This document shows, piece by piece, positions 23,450-35,368 of a stretch of 64,000 bases of DNA (positions within the stretch are counted from its first letter, which is position 1; every line of letters begins with the position of its first letter). The position numbers were made by a program, and so were the translations under genes. Location of the stretch: contig CM077116.1 in the NCBI GenBank assembly GCA_039619475.1, positions 371,952,294 to 372,016,293 of the forward strand. The letters run 5' to 3'. The notes under the pieces were generated by a model. It was not told where the DNA came from. It made no database searches and saw only the letters and a list, made by a program, of their open reading frames with translations. This DNA is from Icerya purchasi (Eukaryota > Arthropoda > Insecta > Hemiptera > Monophlebidae).

Positions 23450-24710
23450 ATAGGGGGAATTTATCCAGAGTTCTTGAAAAATCTGGGTCCAAAAGCAAAA
23501 ACCTTTCTCTGTGAGATGTTCAATGAAATAGTCGCAACAGCCAGATTACCTAAAGAGTTTAAGAAATCTAAAATAATTACGATTAAGAAGCCAGGCAAAG
23601 AAAGGAAGAGAAGCAGAAGACTACCGCCCAATATCTCTTCTTAGCGTAAGGTATTGGAATGAATTATCTATAACAGAATTGCAATCAAAGTGGACAGTCA
23701 TTTACCAGTATTCCAGGCTGGTTTTCGAGCAGGAAGATCCTACATAGACTAGGTCGCTGCCATTATACAGCGTATAGAAAATGATTTTGAAAAAAGATGA
23801 GAAGACATTAGCTGTATTTCTAGACTTGACTTCCGCTTAACTGTTTGGCGCGAGGGATTATTATTAAAGCTGGCTTCTATTATTCCATGCTCCCGAATCT
23901 TGCGACTTGTAAATAACATGCTGTCGGATAGGTATTTTCGTGTCTTCTTAGGAGAAAATAGCAGCAGGTGCCGTCGAGTAAATCATGGCCTTCGACAAGG
24001 ATCGATATTGGCGCCGCTACTTTTTAATATCTACGTTAGTGATATCCGTGACACATCTGGTAAAAAGTTCCAATATGCAGACGGCATAGCCATAACCGTG
24101 CAAGAAAAAGACCCGCAGAATTGCATATCAACTATGGAAAACGACCGAATACACAGATGAGTGAATACTTGTATAAATGGAAATTGCGGCCGCACCCCCG
24201 CAAAATAGAGACAACGTTTTTTCATATTAACAGCTGGATGGCAAAAATTGAATCTGTATGAAATTTGAAGATCTAGCAAACACAAAATACCCAAAATATC
24301 TGGGCGTGACATTAGATCGTATCATATAACGAGCATCTAACTCGCTGATCCAAAAAGTTAAAAACCCGTATAAATATCATCAGAAGACTTGCACGTTCTA
24401 GTTTTGGGGTGCTGGTACAAGAACACTAATAATCTCTACTCTGGCGCTTGTATACTCGGCAGCCGAATACTGTCCATCAGTCTGGTGCAATAGCTGCCAC
24501 GTTAAGGAAGTAGATGTAGTGTTAAATGAAGCCCTCCGCATCATATTAGGAACGCTCAAGTCTACGCTGCTTATATGGCTACCAGTATTAACTAGCATAG
24601 CTCCATCTGCAATTAGACGGGAGGTAGCTTTACTTAGGGATAAAAATAAATTTAAATTTTACCCCAAACTATGGTCAAAATTTCTCACTAATCATGTAGG
24701 GTAGGAATGT
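23450..24710 (+). pseudogene. decayed LINE reverse transcriptase
   Basis: Translated pieces in different frames line up as one reverse transcriptase. They begin with YPEFLKNLGPKAKTFLCEMF, then VFQAGFRAGRS, GLRQGSILAPLLFNIYVSDI and KKFQYADGIAIT, where the catalytic YADD has become YADG. Later pieces include KYLGVTLDR-like, LALVYSAAEYCPSVWCNS-like and LNEALRIILGTLKST. At least four stops or frameshifts interrupt it, so it cannot be active. It resembles a LINE family seen in several invertebrates with GxxQGSVLAPLLFN and SAAEYCAPVW signatures. I cannot place the clade with certainty. Confidence 0.8.
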
Positions 24711-25019
24711 GTTTACTGTTGGATTTAAAGTTAATATCTCTAATATTACGTACCAGTATATAATGCATATTTTCTATTGTCTAAAAACACAAACGAGAAT
24801 TTGAAAATTATGTTATATATATATGTATATGTGTATAAAACGAAAAGAAGAAGATTTATTTATGGTCGACATTAAATTTTGGATTTTACACGTGAATTTA
24901 GCCATATGCGTTTAATTGTACCTCCGTTTCTCGCGCTAACTGAGCTTATAATAAGCAGATTTTCATTAAATAAAAGTTACATCGGACAAACATTTTACAA
25001 ATATATTTGATTTTGATTT
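24711..25019. other. AT-rich spacer between two LINE fragments
   Basis: No feature is recognised. A short TATATATATGTATATG tract lies near 24810. Confidence 0.5.
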
Positions 25020-25022
25020 GAT

Positions 25023-25985
25023 ATATATATCCATTATCTCCTTTATTATTTAACACTGCTTTAGAGGAAGTTTTTCGAGAGTTGAACTGGGAGGAGAAAG
25101 GTATAAGCGTAAATGGGATAAAGTTAAATAATCTTAGATTCGCAGATGACGTAGTGATTATGTACGACGATATAAACGAACTACAGAACATGCTAAATGA
25201 TTTAAACAAGGCGGAAAAGAAGGCTGGCTTAATTATAAATTTAGATAAAACAAAAATACTATCTACAGACGAAAATAAAACAAGAATTACAATAGACAAC
25301 GCAGAAATCGAAAAGGCAGAGAGTATTATTTATTTAGGACAACTAATATCTCTAAAAAATAAAACAAAAAAAGAAGTAGAGCGTAGAGTCGCACACACTT
25401 GGAGAAAATACTGGTCACTGAAACATATTTTTAAGGGACCTTACAGAAATGAACTAAAAAGGGAAATTCTAAACGCTTGCGTCCTGCCTACCTTAACATA
25501 TGGAGGTCAGACATGGACAATAACAAATAATATCATGAATAAAATTGAAATATGTCAGAACGCATTAGAGAGATCTATGATTGGAGTTAAATTAAGAGAC
25601 AAAATAAACTCAAAAAAATCAAAAACGAATCAAAAGTTAAAGACAATTTTACATGTGCAATAAGAAGGAAAATATGGGGCTGGGCAGGACATATTGCAAG
25701 AATGGATTCCACAAGATGGACTAAAAAAATAACAGATTGGACGATATACGCAAAGAGAAAAAGAGGAAGACCGGAAAACAGGTGGGAAGATAGTTTCGCT
25801 AAAATGTTAAAACACAAACAATACCATCAGGTGGCTTATGACAGACTAGAGTGGACTCGGTTGAGGGAAGCCTTTGCTCGTTTTCAGGGCTAAATTAAAT
25901 TATACAATAGTTTCATTTACTCTTCAATGTATATTGTGTAACGTTATATCATAAGGCTAATAAAAAAAAAAAAAAAAACCTTCAA
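25023..25985 (+). mobile_element. RTE-like non-LTR retrotransposon, 5'-truncated
   Basis: The copy starts abruptly within the reverse transcriptase at a segment reading YPLSPLLFNTALEEVF, runs through the C-terminal domain to a stop at 25893, and ends about 90 bp later in AATAAAAAA-type sequence with an A-run. The upstream 24 bp is a TA array. Short 3' UTRs ending in simple A-rich sequence are usual for RTE-type elements. Confidence 0.8.
25029..25893 (+). pseudogene. RTE-like reverse transcriptase with one frameshift
   Basis: The frame encodes the palm and thumb of a LINE polymerase: SPLLFNTALEEVF at the beginning, the catalytic LRFADDVVIM, then INLDKTKIL, YLGQLISLKNKTKKEVERRV, LPTLTYGGQTWT and, in the next frame, RRKIWGWAGHIARMD, RKRGRPENRWEDS and LEWTRLREAFARFQG. 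The two parts join at one frameshift in a run of seven A at 25612-25618; otherwise no stop is present. A single homopolymer change could be a sequencing error or the first decay event. The C-terminal GHIARM and RGRP signatures are characteristic of the RTE/BovB-like group. The upstream fingers and endonuclease domain are missing. Confidence 0.85.
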
Positions 25986-26198
25986 ATTTCCACGTTACTC
26001 GCATAAGTATCAGTACATATATATGTCTTTGAGATTTAATATATTCAAAAAAGAAATAGCTACCGTGTAGAATTGTTTTTGTAAGTAAAAAAGAATAAAT
26101 CTCGAAACGTACCACCGTTAATTTTTAAATTTTATTTTTATTTTGTATTATCTATCATCATTTACAACATTTGAATTAACAGAATTGCAAGTTATAGA

Positions 26199-26960
26199 TT
26201 ATAATGGACGATGGCTGCTGCAGTATGCTATACATTCACGTGTTTCGAGATGATCGATTATAGAATCAATTATTTTTTTGCTTCGTGAAGTAGTTATGGC
26301 GAGATCGTTGTTTAGTTGTAATCCTAACTCGGTGTGCATAAATCCAATAAATTCCGGTCTGTGCGGTCCTCTTAAATCCAAATTAAAGTCTCCACTAACG
26401 AGCATCGATATATCGTGATAATTATGTTTTTCAGGTAGCTTTAATTTAGGACTGTACGCTATAAGATTTAAGACGACGAATTGCTGAATTTTCTCAAACG
26501 ATCTATTCGGTGAGATATAAACTGATGCGAGTATAGTTTTTTTAGCATTGATTGTTGTCTTGACCGAGCAAAAGTCGCCTACACCGTCATGACATGTCGC
26601 GAGTTGACCCACGCTCATATTATTTTGATCAAACTTCCGCAAAATCGTTTTTGATATTGTTAGACTGCAATTTATTCGGAAACAGTTATATTTTTGCAAA
26701 TGGCGACACCACCAGAACGAATCGCATTCCTTTTAAATTGAGTGCGAAATCCTAGTATTTCAATAGAACAATCGTTTTCAATCCACGTTTCAGACAAGGC
26801 AAGAAATTTACATCGCGGATTAGTTAAATCGAGCAAGTGTGCGTTTAGCGATTGAGTGTTGAATGTACACAACGAGAACGACGTGGAATCCGTCTGCGTA
26901 GAACGATTCAGAAAATTCCGGCACTGATCACCTACCGTTTGTAAATGATGCCGTTCGAGA
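26199..26960 (-). pseudogene. EEP endonuclease domain of a Helentron-like element
   Basis: The domain starts near SLCTFNTQSLNAHLLDL and carries LALSETWIEND (metal-binding glutamate), GGVAIC, SVYISPNRSF, the characteristic VSGDFNLDL, TTSRSKKIIDSIIDH and ends with SSHRPL, the position of the catalytic histidine. One frameshift in an A-run near 26690 separates the two halves. The order and spacing fit a complete EEP fold. It follows the helicase fragment on the same strand at the position expected for Helentron endonucleases, joined by a linker that can be read as FTRLERHHLQTVGDQ. Confidence 0.8.
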
Positions 26961-27034
26961 CGAGTAAACTCTTCCCTTTAAGGATATCGATTCAGCTCTC
27001 CGCGATGGTGATAAAATGTGTGATCACACCATCG

Positions 27035-27545
27035 TGTTAGGAATAGTCCAGTAAAGAGACGCGAGAAAGGGCTACACAAACGAGCTGCTGTCCAGGACAC
27101 TTACCGTACTTGTAAATGATCGAGTGTAGCGCCTTGTGATTTGTGTATAGTAATTGCACAGGCTTCAACAAGGGGGACTTTTACAAGTAACGATTTTACT
27201 GTTTGTTTGCACGATGCAAGTACGTTGAGTTATCGATATCCACGAATGATCGATGTTCGGATTTGCAAGTACGTGTCCCTGGGCTTTTGAGCGCAGTAAA
27301 CGGCCGATTTTTGAATGGTCGAAAGACAGCCAGAATCGTTTTATGGCACTTGTTTCGATGTTGCGTTCGATGTAGCGTAAAGTGCCGATTGCGCCGTTGA
27401 CGAGACCATCTAGCATGTCAATATTCGCTCTGATCATATACGGTTTACCAATTTGAAGGCTAACGATCTTGCGTTTATGTGATTCCTGCGGCGAATTGGC
27501 CATTGATTTTGGTTCTACATTGCAAATTGTTTGTTTTTTATTCAT
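27035..27545 (-). pseudogene. PIF1-like helicase C-terminal fragment
   Basis: The frame at 27545-27165 contains LQIGKPYMIRANIDMLDGLV followed by NGAIG, the region before helicase motif V. After a one-base frameshift near 27178 comes VEACAITIHKSQGATLDHL, matching motif V of PIF1 and Helitron helicases. A second shift leads to GQQLVCVALSRVSLL, matching motif VI, which ends in a stop. In a working helicase these motifs couple ATP hydrolysis to strand separation. Walker A and B motifs are missing. The fragment begins with a start region (MANSPQESHKR) that is duplicated 256 bp further upstream, so its 5' end is rearranged. Confidence 0.8.
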
Positions 27546-27772
27546 TTGCCGTTGTCGTCACTCACGGCTTCGTTCGGCACCACTCTTCGAAGCCGGTTTA
27601 TTCAAATCGATGAATCGAAAGAAACGCTTCAAACTTCTCATTTTTGGTAGTATTGGAACCGAAAGGTGTTTCCTTCATGAACTGAAGGAATTCATGGCTG
27701 TTCTGAAATTCCTCGTCCCTCTTGCGTTCACGTGATTCCTGCGTCGAATCGGCCATTGATTTTGGTTTTCTT
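27469..27772 (-). repeat. direct duplication of about 46 bp, 256 bp apart
   Basis: On the minus strand CCAAAATCAATGGCC continued by a GATTC/AATTC variant, GCAGGAATCAC and AACGC occurs at about 27769-27725 and again at about 27513-27469. Both copies encode the start of a frame (MADSTQESRER and MANSPQESHKR). The upstream copy continues for about 52 codons (EEFQNSHEFLQFMKETPFG) to a stop near 27600. The downstream copy leads into the PIF1 fragment. Confidence 0.7.
27600..27755 (-). CDS. short hypothetical frame upstream of the helicase remnant
   Basis: The frame begins MADSTQESRERKRDEEF and is about 52 codons long, polar and charged at the N-terminus. It shares its first codons with the helicase fragment downstream. 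I do not recognise the protein. It could be the original N-terminus of a host or element gene captured by the Helentron-like element, or a chance frame made by the duplication. Confidence 0.25.
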
Positions 27773-27779
27773 TTATTAT

Positions 27780-30480
27780 TTTTTATTTTTTACAAGTCAC
27801 GAAGTTAAATATAATTTACATATAAATTAAATCGAATGAACAGGCAATTACGTGAAAATTACGTATCGAATTACCTAGCAAAAATTAAATCGCCACATAC
27901 CATTCCAAGTGCTGGGTTTTTAATTCTAAATTTCGAGAATTGTCGCGCAAAACCTTCAGACGACAAGAAAAAAGTTATACGAAATTATCTGCGGAATGTT
28001 AAAATGTTTTACGAAATTAGAAAGAGAACGTTGCGTTTTGCGTTGCGTTGCGTTTTGCGTTGCGTTACATGATTTTAAGTTGACCCCCAGCCTAAAGACA
28101 TATATATGTCAAAATAAAAAAAAAAAATATATATATATATATATATGTGCGTGTGTTGTGTGTGCAATATTAAAATTTAGATTGACCGTTTTATTTCAAA
28201 ATTATTTCTCAAGATTAGTGATTCGTTAAGAGCAGTGTTTTTAATGAAGGTTTTATTCTTTTCTTTTTTCCTAAATGCACAATTTAAAACCCAGATCATT
28301 TGCGTGAGGTAAACATTGTCCTCAATAGTATCGGTTTATTTTTTGAAACGGTATTGGATGCACAGTTACTTAATGGAGCAGTACAATGTAGAATTTCAGA
28401 AAAAAAGAATAATAAAAGTTGGTTAATCTTTCCGTCATTTACTGAAGAAATCCGGATGATTGAATTGCAGAAATTTTTACCGTGAAAAATGCGTAATATT
28501 ATAAATAAATCTGAAATACTTTAATTCAGATCAGTTATAAATACATACGTTAGGCAATGAGGGAAAGTCAGAATTCCAAAAAAAAATTGCCGTAATTTTT
28601 TTGTCCCCACTTCTTGTTTATTTCTAATAATTTAACTCATTCTTATTCTCTTTCCTCAGTGCACATTCGGTCATAGTTTGTTTTTTTTCTAAAAGAACAA
28701 AAAAGGGGAATAAAATTAGGCTTGTCAACTAAGCACCCAGAAACAATTAGAGAAAAAGGAAAATTATATAGTAAGACGATCGGATATCGTTAATAGGAGG
28801 GTAACAATGAGAGGGATAATAAGTGTAGAAGGAAAAGACGGGATATAACTAGCACAAAAAGGAGCAGGAGACCCAAGAAGCCTAAGCAAGCGGGGCTACA
28901 GAGCCGAACGTTCTATCGAAAAAAAACACATGTCGGTGTCACAAACAACCGCATCATTTGAACGGAGAAGATAAAATGGGGAAGAGGCTAACGAGAAGCG
29001 AAAGCGGGAGGAAGGCAACAAGGAATGATTAAAATGCAAACGCATAATGGTGACAACAACAGAGCGTGCAAGTGAAGGAAACAGAATAGGTCGTGGTTAC
29101 ATGTACATGGTGATTTATTCGTTTAGTTCTCTACCGTTGTTATTAGTGCTTCATCGCCCGGTGTGAAAACATATCTCGAAGTCATAATACGTGTAATTTT
29201 GGACTATCACATTTTTAGATTAAGAAAAGAAATGTCCGGATACTTTATATGTTTTGCGGTAAATTTTTGCTTTGGCGGCGAACACTAGATGGAAAAATAT
29301 TATAACCGCTGCAAAATTAGTTTGATTTTTTGTTCCAGTGAAGCGGGAGGGAAAGAAAAAAATTCGGTTCAACACGGCTCATCACAAACGTTACAGAGGG
29401 AAAAAAGTAATTTAATATTTGCTAGTTCGGTAACTGCGAGAAAAAGATGTTGAGAATACGCTAGACAAAAACAAAATTACTTTTCAAGATTCTCACGTCG
29501 TCCGAAGAAGTAAATGAAAAAAAAAAAAAAATCACTCCCCCCAACCCCAAAACCCAAAAACCAGTTTTGGTATAAGCCAAATAACCAGCGCTACGAAAAG
29601 AAAAGAAGTGAAATTTTAGTAGAGGTGTAATAACCTAAAGAGAAATTTTTAACAACGAAAAATAGTAAAATATAACGATGATAATTACAATAAAAGTAAT
29701 AAAAGTTAATAACAGTTCAACGAGAGTTGTCTGAGTATTGCAGCATAGGGGAAAATATAGCAGAGACGACGACCACATATAGCGGAGTGTTCAAAGTCTT
29801 CAGACAATACACCGCGCGGTCTGTTATCGTAAAAGTATTTTTCGAAATATATTCGCTGCCTAAAATTCCAGACATAAATCTCTTGGTTCGGCAGCGGACG
29901 GCGTCGAAGGAGTTCAACAGCCGAACGAGACCAAGCCGCGATATAAATACCAACAAAATGCTCCGGTAACACTGTTTAGTTGGTTTTTTTTTTTTTTGTT
30001 TCGTTTTTTGGACCATCATTAAAAAGTTTATGATATACTGTTAGAATAATAGGTTACTGTAATCTTTAAGTCATAGTATCTGTCTGGAAATAAACCAGTT
30101 GCAATTTCCAACCAGAACCGAAAATCTTAATATTTATACAAATTCTGTCGGAGCATCCGAACTATCACCCCATCGCTTCTTATCAACTTGGGAATTTGTC
30201 GATTTTCTCGAACCAGTAGTGTCTGTTCCAAAATTCCAGAGATCTATCAAAATATGAACCTACTTCGCGTCACGATTAATTATAACTCCGGGGGGTTTGT
30301 CAAATACGATTTATGAATTTTAACGGCAAACAATTAACTTCAAACACTCATATCTGTCGCGTGATATTTGTTAAAGTTGAGCATATTTTAAGCGCGCTTG
30401 TACTATCGTTTTATTTTTCAGAACATCGTATCTGCATTCATAAATGTACATACTTCTCTGCATCTAGCTAGATATAATTA
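27780..30480. other. stretch without recognised gene
   Basis: It contains short GCGTT/GCGTTTT tandem units near 28031-28070, an A-run followed by (TA)n at 28115-28146, and small open frames (27836-28072, 28300-28485, 29727-29969) with no recognisable motif. G-rich, A-rich DNA at 28.7-29.1 kb has no assignable content. Confidence 0.5.
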
Positions 30481-30490
30481 AGGGGGAAAG

Positions 30491-30665
30491 TACGCCATAT
30501 TTTAATTCAGTGTCCGATGTTGGGACACCATGAGCAGGGAATGAGAAAATACAAGAGGCGCAAGGAGGAATGGAGAGTGCACATTTTAACATGCAGGAAT
30601 AATATGGAACACAGAAAAGGGTCGAACGAAAAGAGTAATACAAAAATTCTAGGAGGAAGGTGGAA
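30491..30665 (+). pseudogene. possible LINE C-terminal fragment
   Basis: One frame reads KVRHILIQCPMLGHHEQGM followed by a charged stretch (KYKRRKEEWRVHIL) for about 55 codons. The HILxxCP pattern resembles the zinc-knuckle-like region after the reverse transcriptase of R1/I/Jockey-type LINEs. It is short and has no polymerase motif next to it, so the call is tentative. Confidence 0.35.
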
Positions 30666-30699
30666 ATGAGAGAATATCCTATAGGGTTAAAACGTCGAC

Positions 30700-32700
30700 G
30701 AATGATGACAACTGAGGAACGAATAAAAACTATTAATAATTTTACTAGGGAAAACAGTATTAAATATTAGTTACATAATTAAATACATAGGTATAACATT
30801 TATACAAATCTTTTATAGTATAAATTAAGTTTCTCTGTTGTAATAAGTTTTTTCTTCGAGGTTTTGGTTCTTTGGATGTGAAATATACCCTGTTTCTCCT
30901 TCCGTGGATCTGCCGCTGCTATAGGTCTTCACTTTTTATTTTACGTTTAAAACGTTTTTCTCGCTATTTTGCAATTCGTGTTATTAGGCCTTTACCAGAT
31001 CGGAGTGTTACAGTCTATTAATGCAAATTGACCCTGAAACCGATAAAGGTCACGTTGCTTATATAGTGTACATATTTGTCACTGAATTCTCCTTTATCAC
31101 ATACATGTGCTCAAACCCTTACGTAAGGTACGATTTTTTTTGTTTATTTTATTTTGTTTAAAAAAAGTTTAATTGTGCTCCTTTTCTTTTTTATTATATA
31201 ACTGAACCGTGTAGACTTTGCGTCTAAACACGTTTGACATTTTTTTTTTTTTTTTGGTTGGACGGTTTGTCAATTACGGACTATAACCCAGTGCAGCGAG
31301 GTTTTGGAAGTTTCAATATGCGTCTAAAGGGGGATATGAATCAGATCCGACGGAACAAACATCACTGCTTAATCGGTAGCTCCGTTTCGACAACTCGATT
31401 CCACAATAAGGCTAGTTTTACGGAATAATTAAATCATTTTCTTTCGGATTTTCTCATAATGGTTTTAATTCACCATCAATATGAACCAGAAGTGTATAGA
31501 GCCATCCTTTGTTTAAGCGCCCATGGAACATGCACGCGTCAACTTCTTTAAAAAGGTTTTTCCCCTCATTGAACTTAACATAAAATGTTCAATTTCGACT
31601 TTATTACACCCATATCATCTTTTGGAAATTAAAAGTAAAAGAAAAAAAAATGTGGGATACGGCAAATTTTGAAATAAGCGATTTAACGAGACAGTTTCAA
31701 GAATAATATAAATTTAACACGACAGTAGCTATTGGAAATTAAGTGGACATAAATAATGATAATATTCATTTAGAGATTAGAGATTATACGCAGTAATGAT
31801 AATCAAATTTTACAACACTCGAAAGACGTACGAATAAAATTTATAAAAGTACCCATGAAACATGTTCGGCTAGATATTTAATGTTCGTATCGCGTAATTC
31901 TTTTTTAAATTTTTTTGACCCGTCATGAAACACAGTTTGATCATCGCTAGTCTCATTAAATTAATCTTCCAACATGCAGCTTAAATTATCTTCTATTCCG
32001 GCCATCGCTGGGTATCCGTGACATCGTTAAACGACTACATTAGGCTATTGCGTCGGCCGTGAACGCTTATCTGTTTAAAAAATCGGACTTACTGCCAAAC
32101 GAGTAAGCGGAAAAGTAAAAAAAGGAGAAATGAGCTATTTAAAAATTAGTTTGAAATTAACAACGCTGTACGTAGGAAATCAAAACGCGAAGTTCAATAA
32201 AATCAAAATCAGTCGCTGTATGTATACACTTTATACTCCTTAAACAAGTTTTATATACGAAAAAGGTGTTTAATTATGATACTTTTTTGTTATCACTATT
32301 TTTTCGATGACATTTTTACACCTTAACAAGAAAATGTTCTCAAAACGAAATTTAATATTATAATAAAATCGACCCTCGCCCTCCACTCATTTCTATAAGG
32401 CTAAGAACCTAAATAAGAATAAAGACTTAGGTGACACTAATGAGTATAGTAACCGATTATCGCATAAACAAATGCCAAATTAGTGATCGAATTTATCTAA
32501 TTTTATTATTATTATTATTACCATTACGTTATTATTATTATGATTGTAGCGAACGTGTTTACTTTTCTTAAAGTTTGAAGTGTTTTGATTAGTGATCTGT
32601 TTATCAAATTGAACTAAAACTTTTATGAGCACATTCGTCTCGGTGGGATGTATACATATTTTGAATTTCTTTTGTAATAATTGCGCTGGTGATTCGCACA
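30700..32700. other. AT-rich stretch without recognised gene
   Basis: No domain or terminus is recognised. There is a (TTA)n tract at 32500-32540 just before the LINE ORF1. Confidence 0.55.
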
Positions 32701-32760
32701 GAAAGGCAAATTGTTTAAACGCGTTCAGTTTCGTTATTTCCGTACATTTGATTTTATAAC

Positions 32761-33577
32761 ATGTTGTCGTGCAAAAATTGTGGTCAAAAGCTCCCCGCAA
32801 ATGGTGGCTTTGTTACTTGTAGTATGTGCTCAAATCATCTACATTTCGGTTGCAGCGGTGTAGCGTCAGGAACGCGGACTGTGATGGGTGGTAAAAATAA
32901 GAGAGCGGTATGGAAATGTAACGAGTGCCGAAACGAAACTGATAAGGTTACAAGTACGGAGGAACAGTTATTGCTAGCTATCAGGGCTGAGATTAGTCTG
33001 CTTCGGAACGAAATGAAATCTTTGCACTGATAGGTCGATCAGCTCTGTGCTGATAACAGCAGTCTAAATAAAGTCATCGAGCTGCTGCGTGCAAAGAATA
33101 GCACGTTAAATGAGACTAATTCAGAGTTGCGTGCGCAACTTACAGCAATACACGCGAAATGATCATCTAATCATTGGTAATGTGCTGCGTAAATCGAACG
33201 AGAACCTGTACGAAATAGTGCAAAATATGTATATCCGACGCGACTGATCCGGTATAAATATAAATGACATCAGCATATGCCACCGTCTTCCGAAATCTCC
33301 TCGGCAAGCTCAAGCGAATATAGTTGTCCAGTATGTCCTTTTTAAAAATGTGTGAAAATAAACGCCCTCTGCTTAAAGATATTGGATTTACAGAGCCGAT
33401 GTCTTGAGCTATTCAAAATATTTTTATTAATGACCAGAGTTGTCTGCCGAAAATAGTAGTATTTTCTCGGCAGCCCGTGGTCTAAAACAGAAGGATGGAA
33501 ATTTATATGGTTCAGCAATGGAAAAATTTTCCAACGACGTGATGACAACTCCCCCCGTTATACCACACTAGTGTCGC
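32761..33577 (+). pseudogene. LINE ORF1 with PHD zinc finger and coiled coil
   Basis: The first 89 codons form a C4HC3 PHD-type finger with ligands C4, C7, C20, C23, H28, C31, C53 and C56, followed by a helix-forming stretch. After two stops the same frame continues as a coiled coil (LNKVIELLRAKNSTLNETN), then a region reading HLIIGNVLRKSNENLYEIV, then ISICHRLPKSPRQAQANIVV, and finally IFINDQ and KDGWKFIWFSNGKIFQRRDD in other frames. This order of PHD finger, coiled coil and RRM-like domain is that of ORF1 proteins in CR1/L2-type LINEs, which bind the element RNA. At least five stops or frameshifts make it non-functional. Confidence 0.75.
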
Positions 33578-33636
33578 ACGAACAAATACATTCATTTAAA
33601 AATATAAATATCAGTGCAAATTGACTATCGACTAAG

Positions 33637-34272
33637 GTGAATATGTTATTTTTCCTGGTATTAGTTTATTTCGTTTACATTAAGTATGATTATTTAAAAC
33701 ATTTAGAAAATGTTATATGTGAGGATTTTAGTTCGGTGAGGAACAATTGTGAACTTATATACATTTTATTGGCCTATAGCTCGTGCATCGGATTTGGTAG
33801 CTTACTCTTAGTTTATACACTTATATTTATGTTTATTATTATATTCTGTTCATTGTTATTTCTCATGCTTCTAACATTGTTATTTGTAATATTTTAACTT
33901 AGACATATGTTTGTGTTCAAAATTTATTATAGCCGTATATTGAGAGTTGTTAAATTTCATTTGTTAACTTTAATTTTATTATTCAAAACTTTAGAATCTA
34001 TAGTTACTTCAGTAGTAGCTTCTACTAGTGACATAATTGTTTACCTACTTGTAGTGCTTTTCGCAGTATGGTTAATCTATTGCATATTTAGTACCTTTTT
34101 CTTTCTCTTCCATCGCTGCCGTTATGAATTTCTATTTATTTTTGCAATTAATTATTACAATGCAAATTATTACCGTCTTTATACCGGTAATGCTATTTCT
34201 CATTTATTTACATTTAATTTATCTTATATTGACTTTGATGGATGGACTATCATTCAATATAATATAGGATAA
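33637..34272 (+). other. two consecutive hydrophobic open frames, unassigned
   Basis: Frames at 33637-33897 (86 codons) and 33907-34272 (121 codons) are 9 bp apart and would encode several hydrophobic segments each. T-rich DNA read on this strand yields such sequences by chance, and no family is recognised. They occupy the place where the LINE endonuclease would be expected. I do not regard them as real genes without support. Confidence 0.15.
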
Positions 34273-34296
34273 TATAAATTACTTCGTTACACCTCT

Positions 34297-35201
34297 GTGT
34301 GTTTAAGATATATCTAACTAATAGGAAAAATGTAACAAAAATTAATGGTATTGTACAAGAGTCTGCGATGCCTCGGGGTATAGTATATTAGGCCCATATT
34401 TATTTTTAATCTATATAAATGATCTATGTAATTTATCTGTAAGTGGAAGGATATTTTCTTATGCTGATGACACTGTACTGGTAGCAAGTTCCTGTTATCC
34501 AGATAGGTTACGAGCAAATGTTCAGCAAAATATCAATAAAATTTTTAATTATCGGAAGTATAATAAATTAGTTATGAATGAAAATAAAACTAAACTCGTG
34601 CTTTATAGCTACCAAGATCAGAGTTATTGGGAAAATTTTCATGTTTTATATGAAAATAATGTCCCCATTGATAGAGTAGATGAAATTAAATATCTTGGTC
34701 TGATATTAGATAGTAAACTTACGTAAAATAAACATACTAAATACTGTGAAGAAAAACTGACAAAATTGTCTACTATCTGAATGAATATTTTTCTCCTGAA
34801 CATCTAAACCGGCTATATCTTGGACTATAGCAACCAGTATTAGAATATGGAATTATGCTTTGGGGTGGGGTAGTAGTAAATCACATAGATCCTATTAGCA
34901 AATTACAAAAAGTAGTATTGAGAACGATTGGTTCAAAAGTAAGTAAAAACTTATTGAAAGTAATATACTACAAATCCTACACTTTGTTTGCAAACATAAA
35001 GGTAAATTTAATGTAAATGTATCTGGTGGAATCAGAAGATCAGTTAGTACTGAAACTGTCCTTATACCATATTTAAAAAAATATCATACCCGGATTCAAG
35101 CTATATATGAAGGTGCTATCTTTTTCAATTCTTTGCCACATTGAACTACAAAAAAAGGACGTAAATATCTAATAAGACATATAAAAAGTAATATTCTATA
35201 A
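34297..35201 (+). pseudogene. LINE reverse transcriptase and C-terminus, decayed
   Basis: Readable pieces in order are YLTNRKNVTKINGI, FLIYINDLCNLSVSGR with the catalytic FSYADDTVLV, VMNENKTKLVLY, DEIKYLGLILDSKLT, PVLEYGIMLWGG and, near the end, FNVNVSGGIRRSVSTE, AIYEGAIFFNSLP and GRKYLIRHIKSNIL. The last block is the C-terminal signature of L2/CR1-like elements. The fingers subdomain and endonuclease are missing and there are several stops and frameshifts. Confidence 0.75.
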
Positions 35202-35367
35202 TTAAAATTATTACAATAATTACCAATTTCAAACATACTTGTTAAAATTATTAATAGTACTATTATTACTAATGCTATTTAATATGTTTGTACCATTATT
35301 ATTTTCATATTACTATCGTTACTACTACTATAGTTCATTCCACATTATAGTATATATGTTCAGGTGG

Positions 35368-35368
<1 letters not shown>

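Larger units (their letters stand above)
26199..27545 (-). mobile_element. Helentron/Helitron2-like remnant (PIF1 helicase plus endonuclease)
   Basis: On the minus strand a PIF1-type helicase C-terminus is followed, across short decayed linkers, by an exonuclease-endonuclease-phosphatase (EEP) domain. Fusion of a Rep-helicase protein to an apurinic-like endonuclease is known from Helentrons (Helitron2-type rolling-circle transposons), not from LINEs, whose endonuclease precedes a reverse transcriptase. No reverse transcriptase is seen in either direction in this block. The Rep domain and the N-terminal helicase motifs are absent, so only the 3' third of the gene is left. No terminal hairpin or clear 3' boundary is identified between 25985 and 26199. 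Confidence 0.75.

Noticed and set aside
33637..34272. Pair of small membrane protein genes
   Set aside because: They lie inside a decayed LINE, are T-rich, and show no recognised motif.
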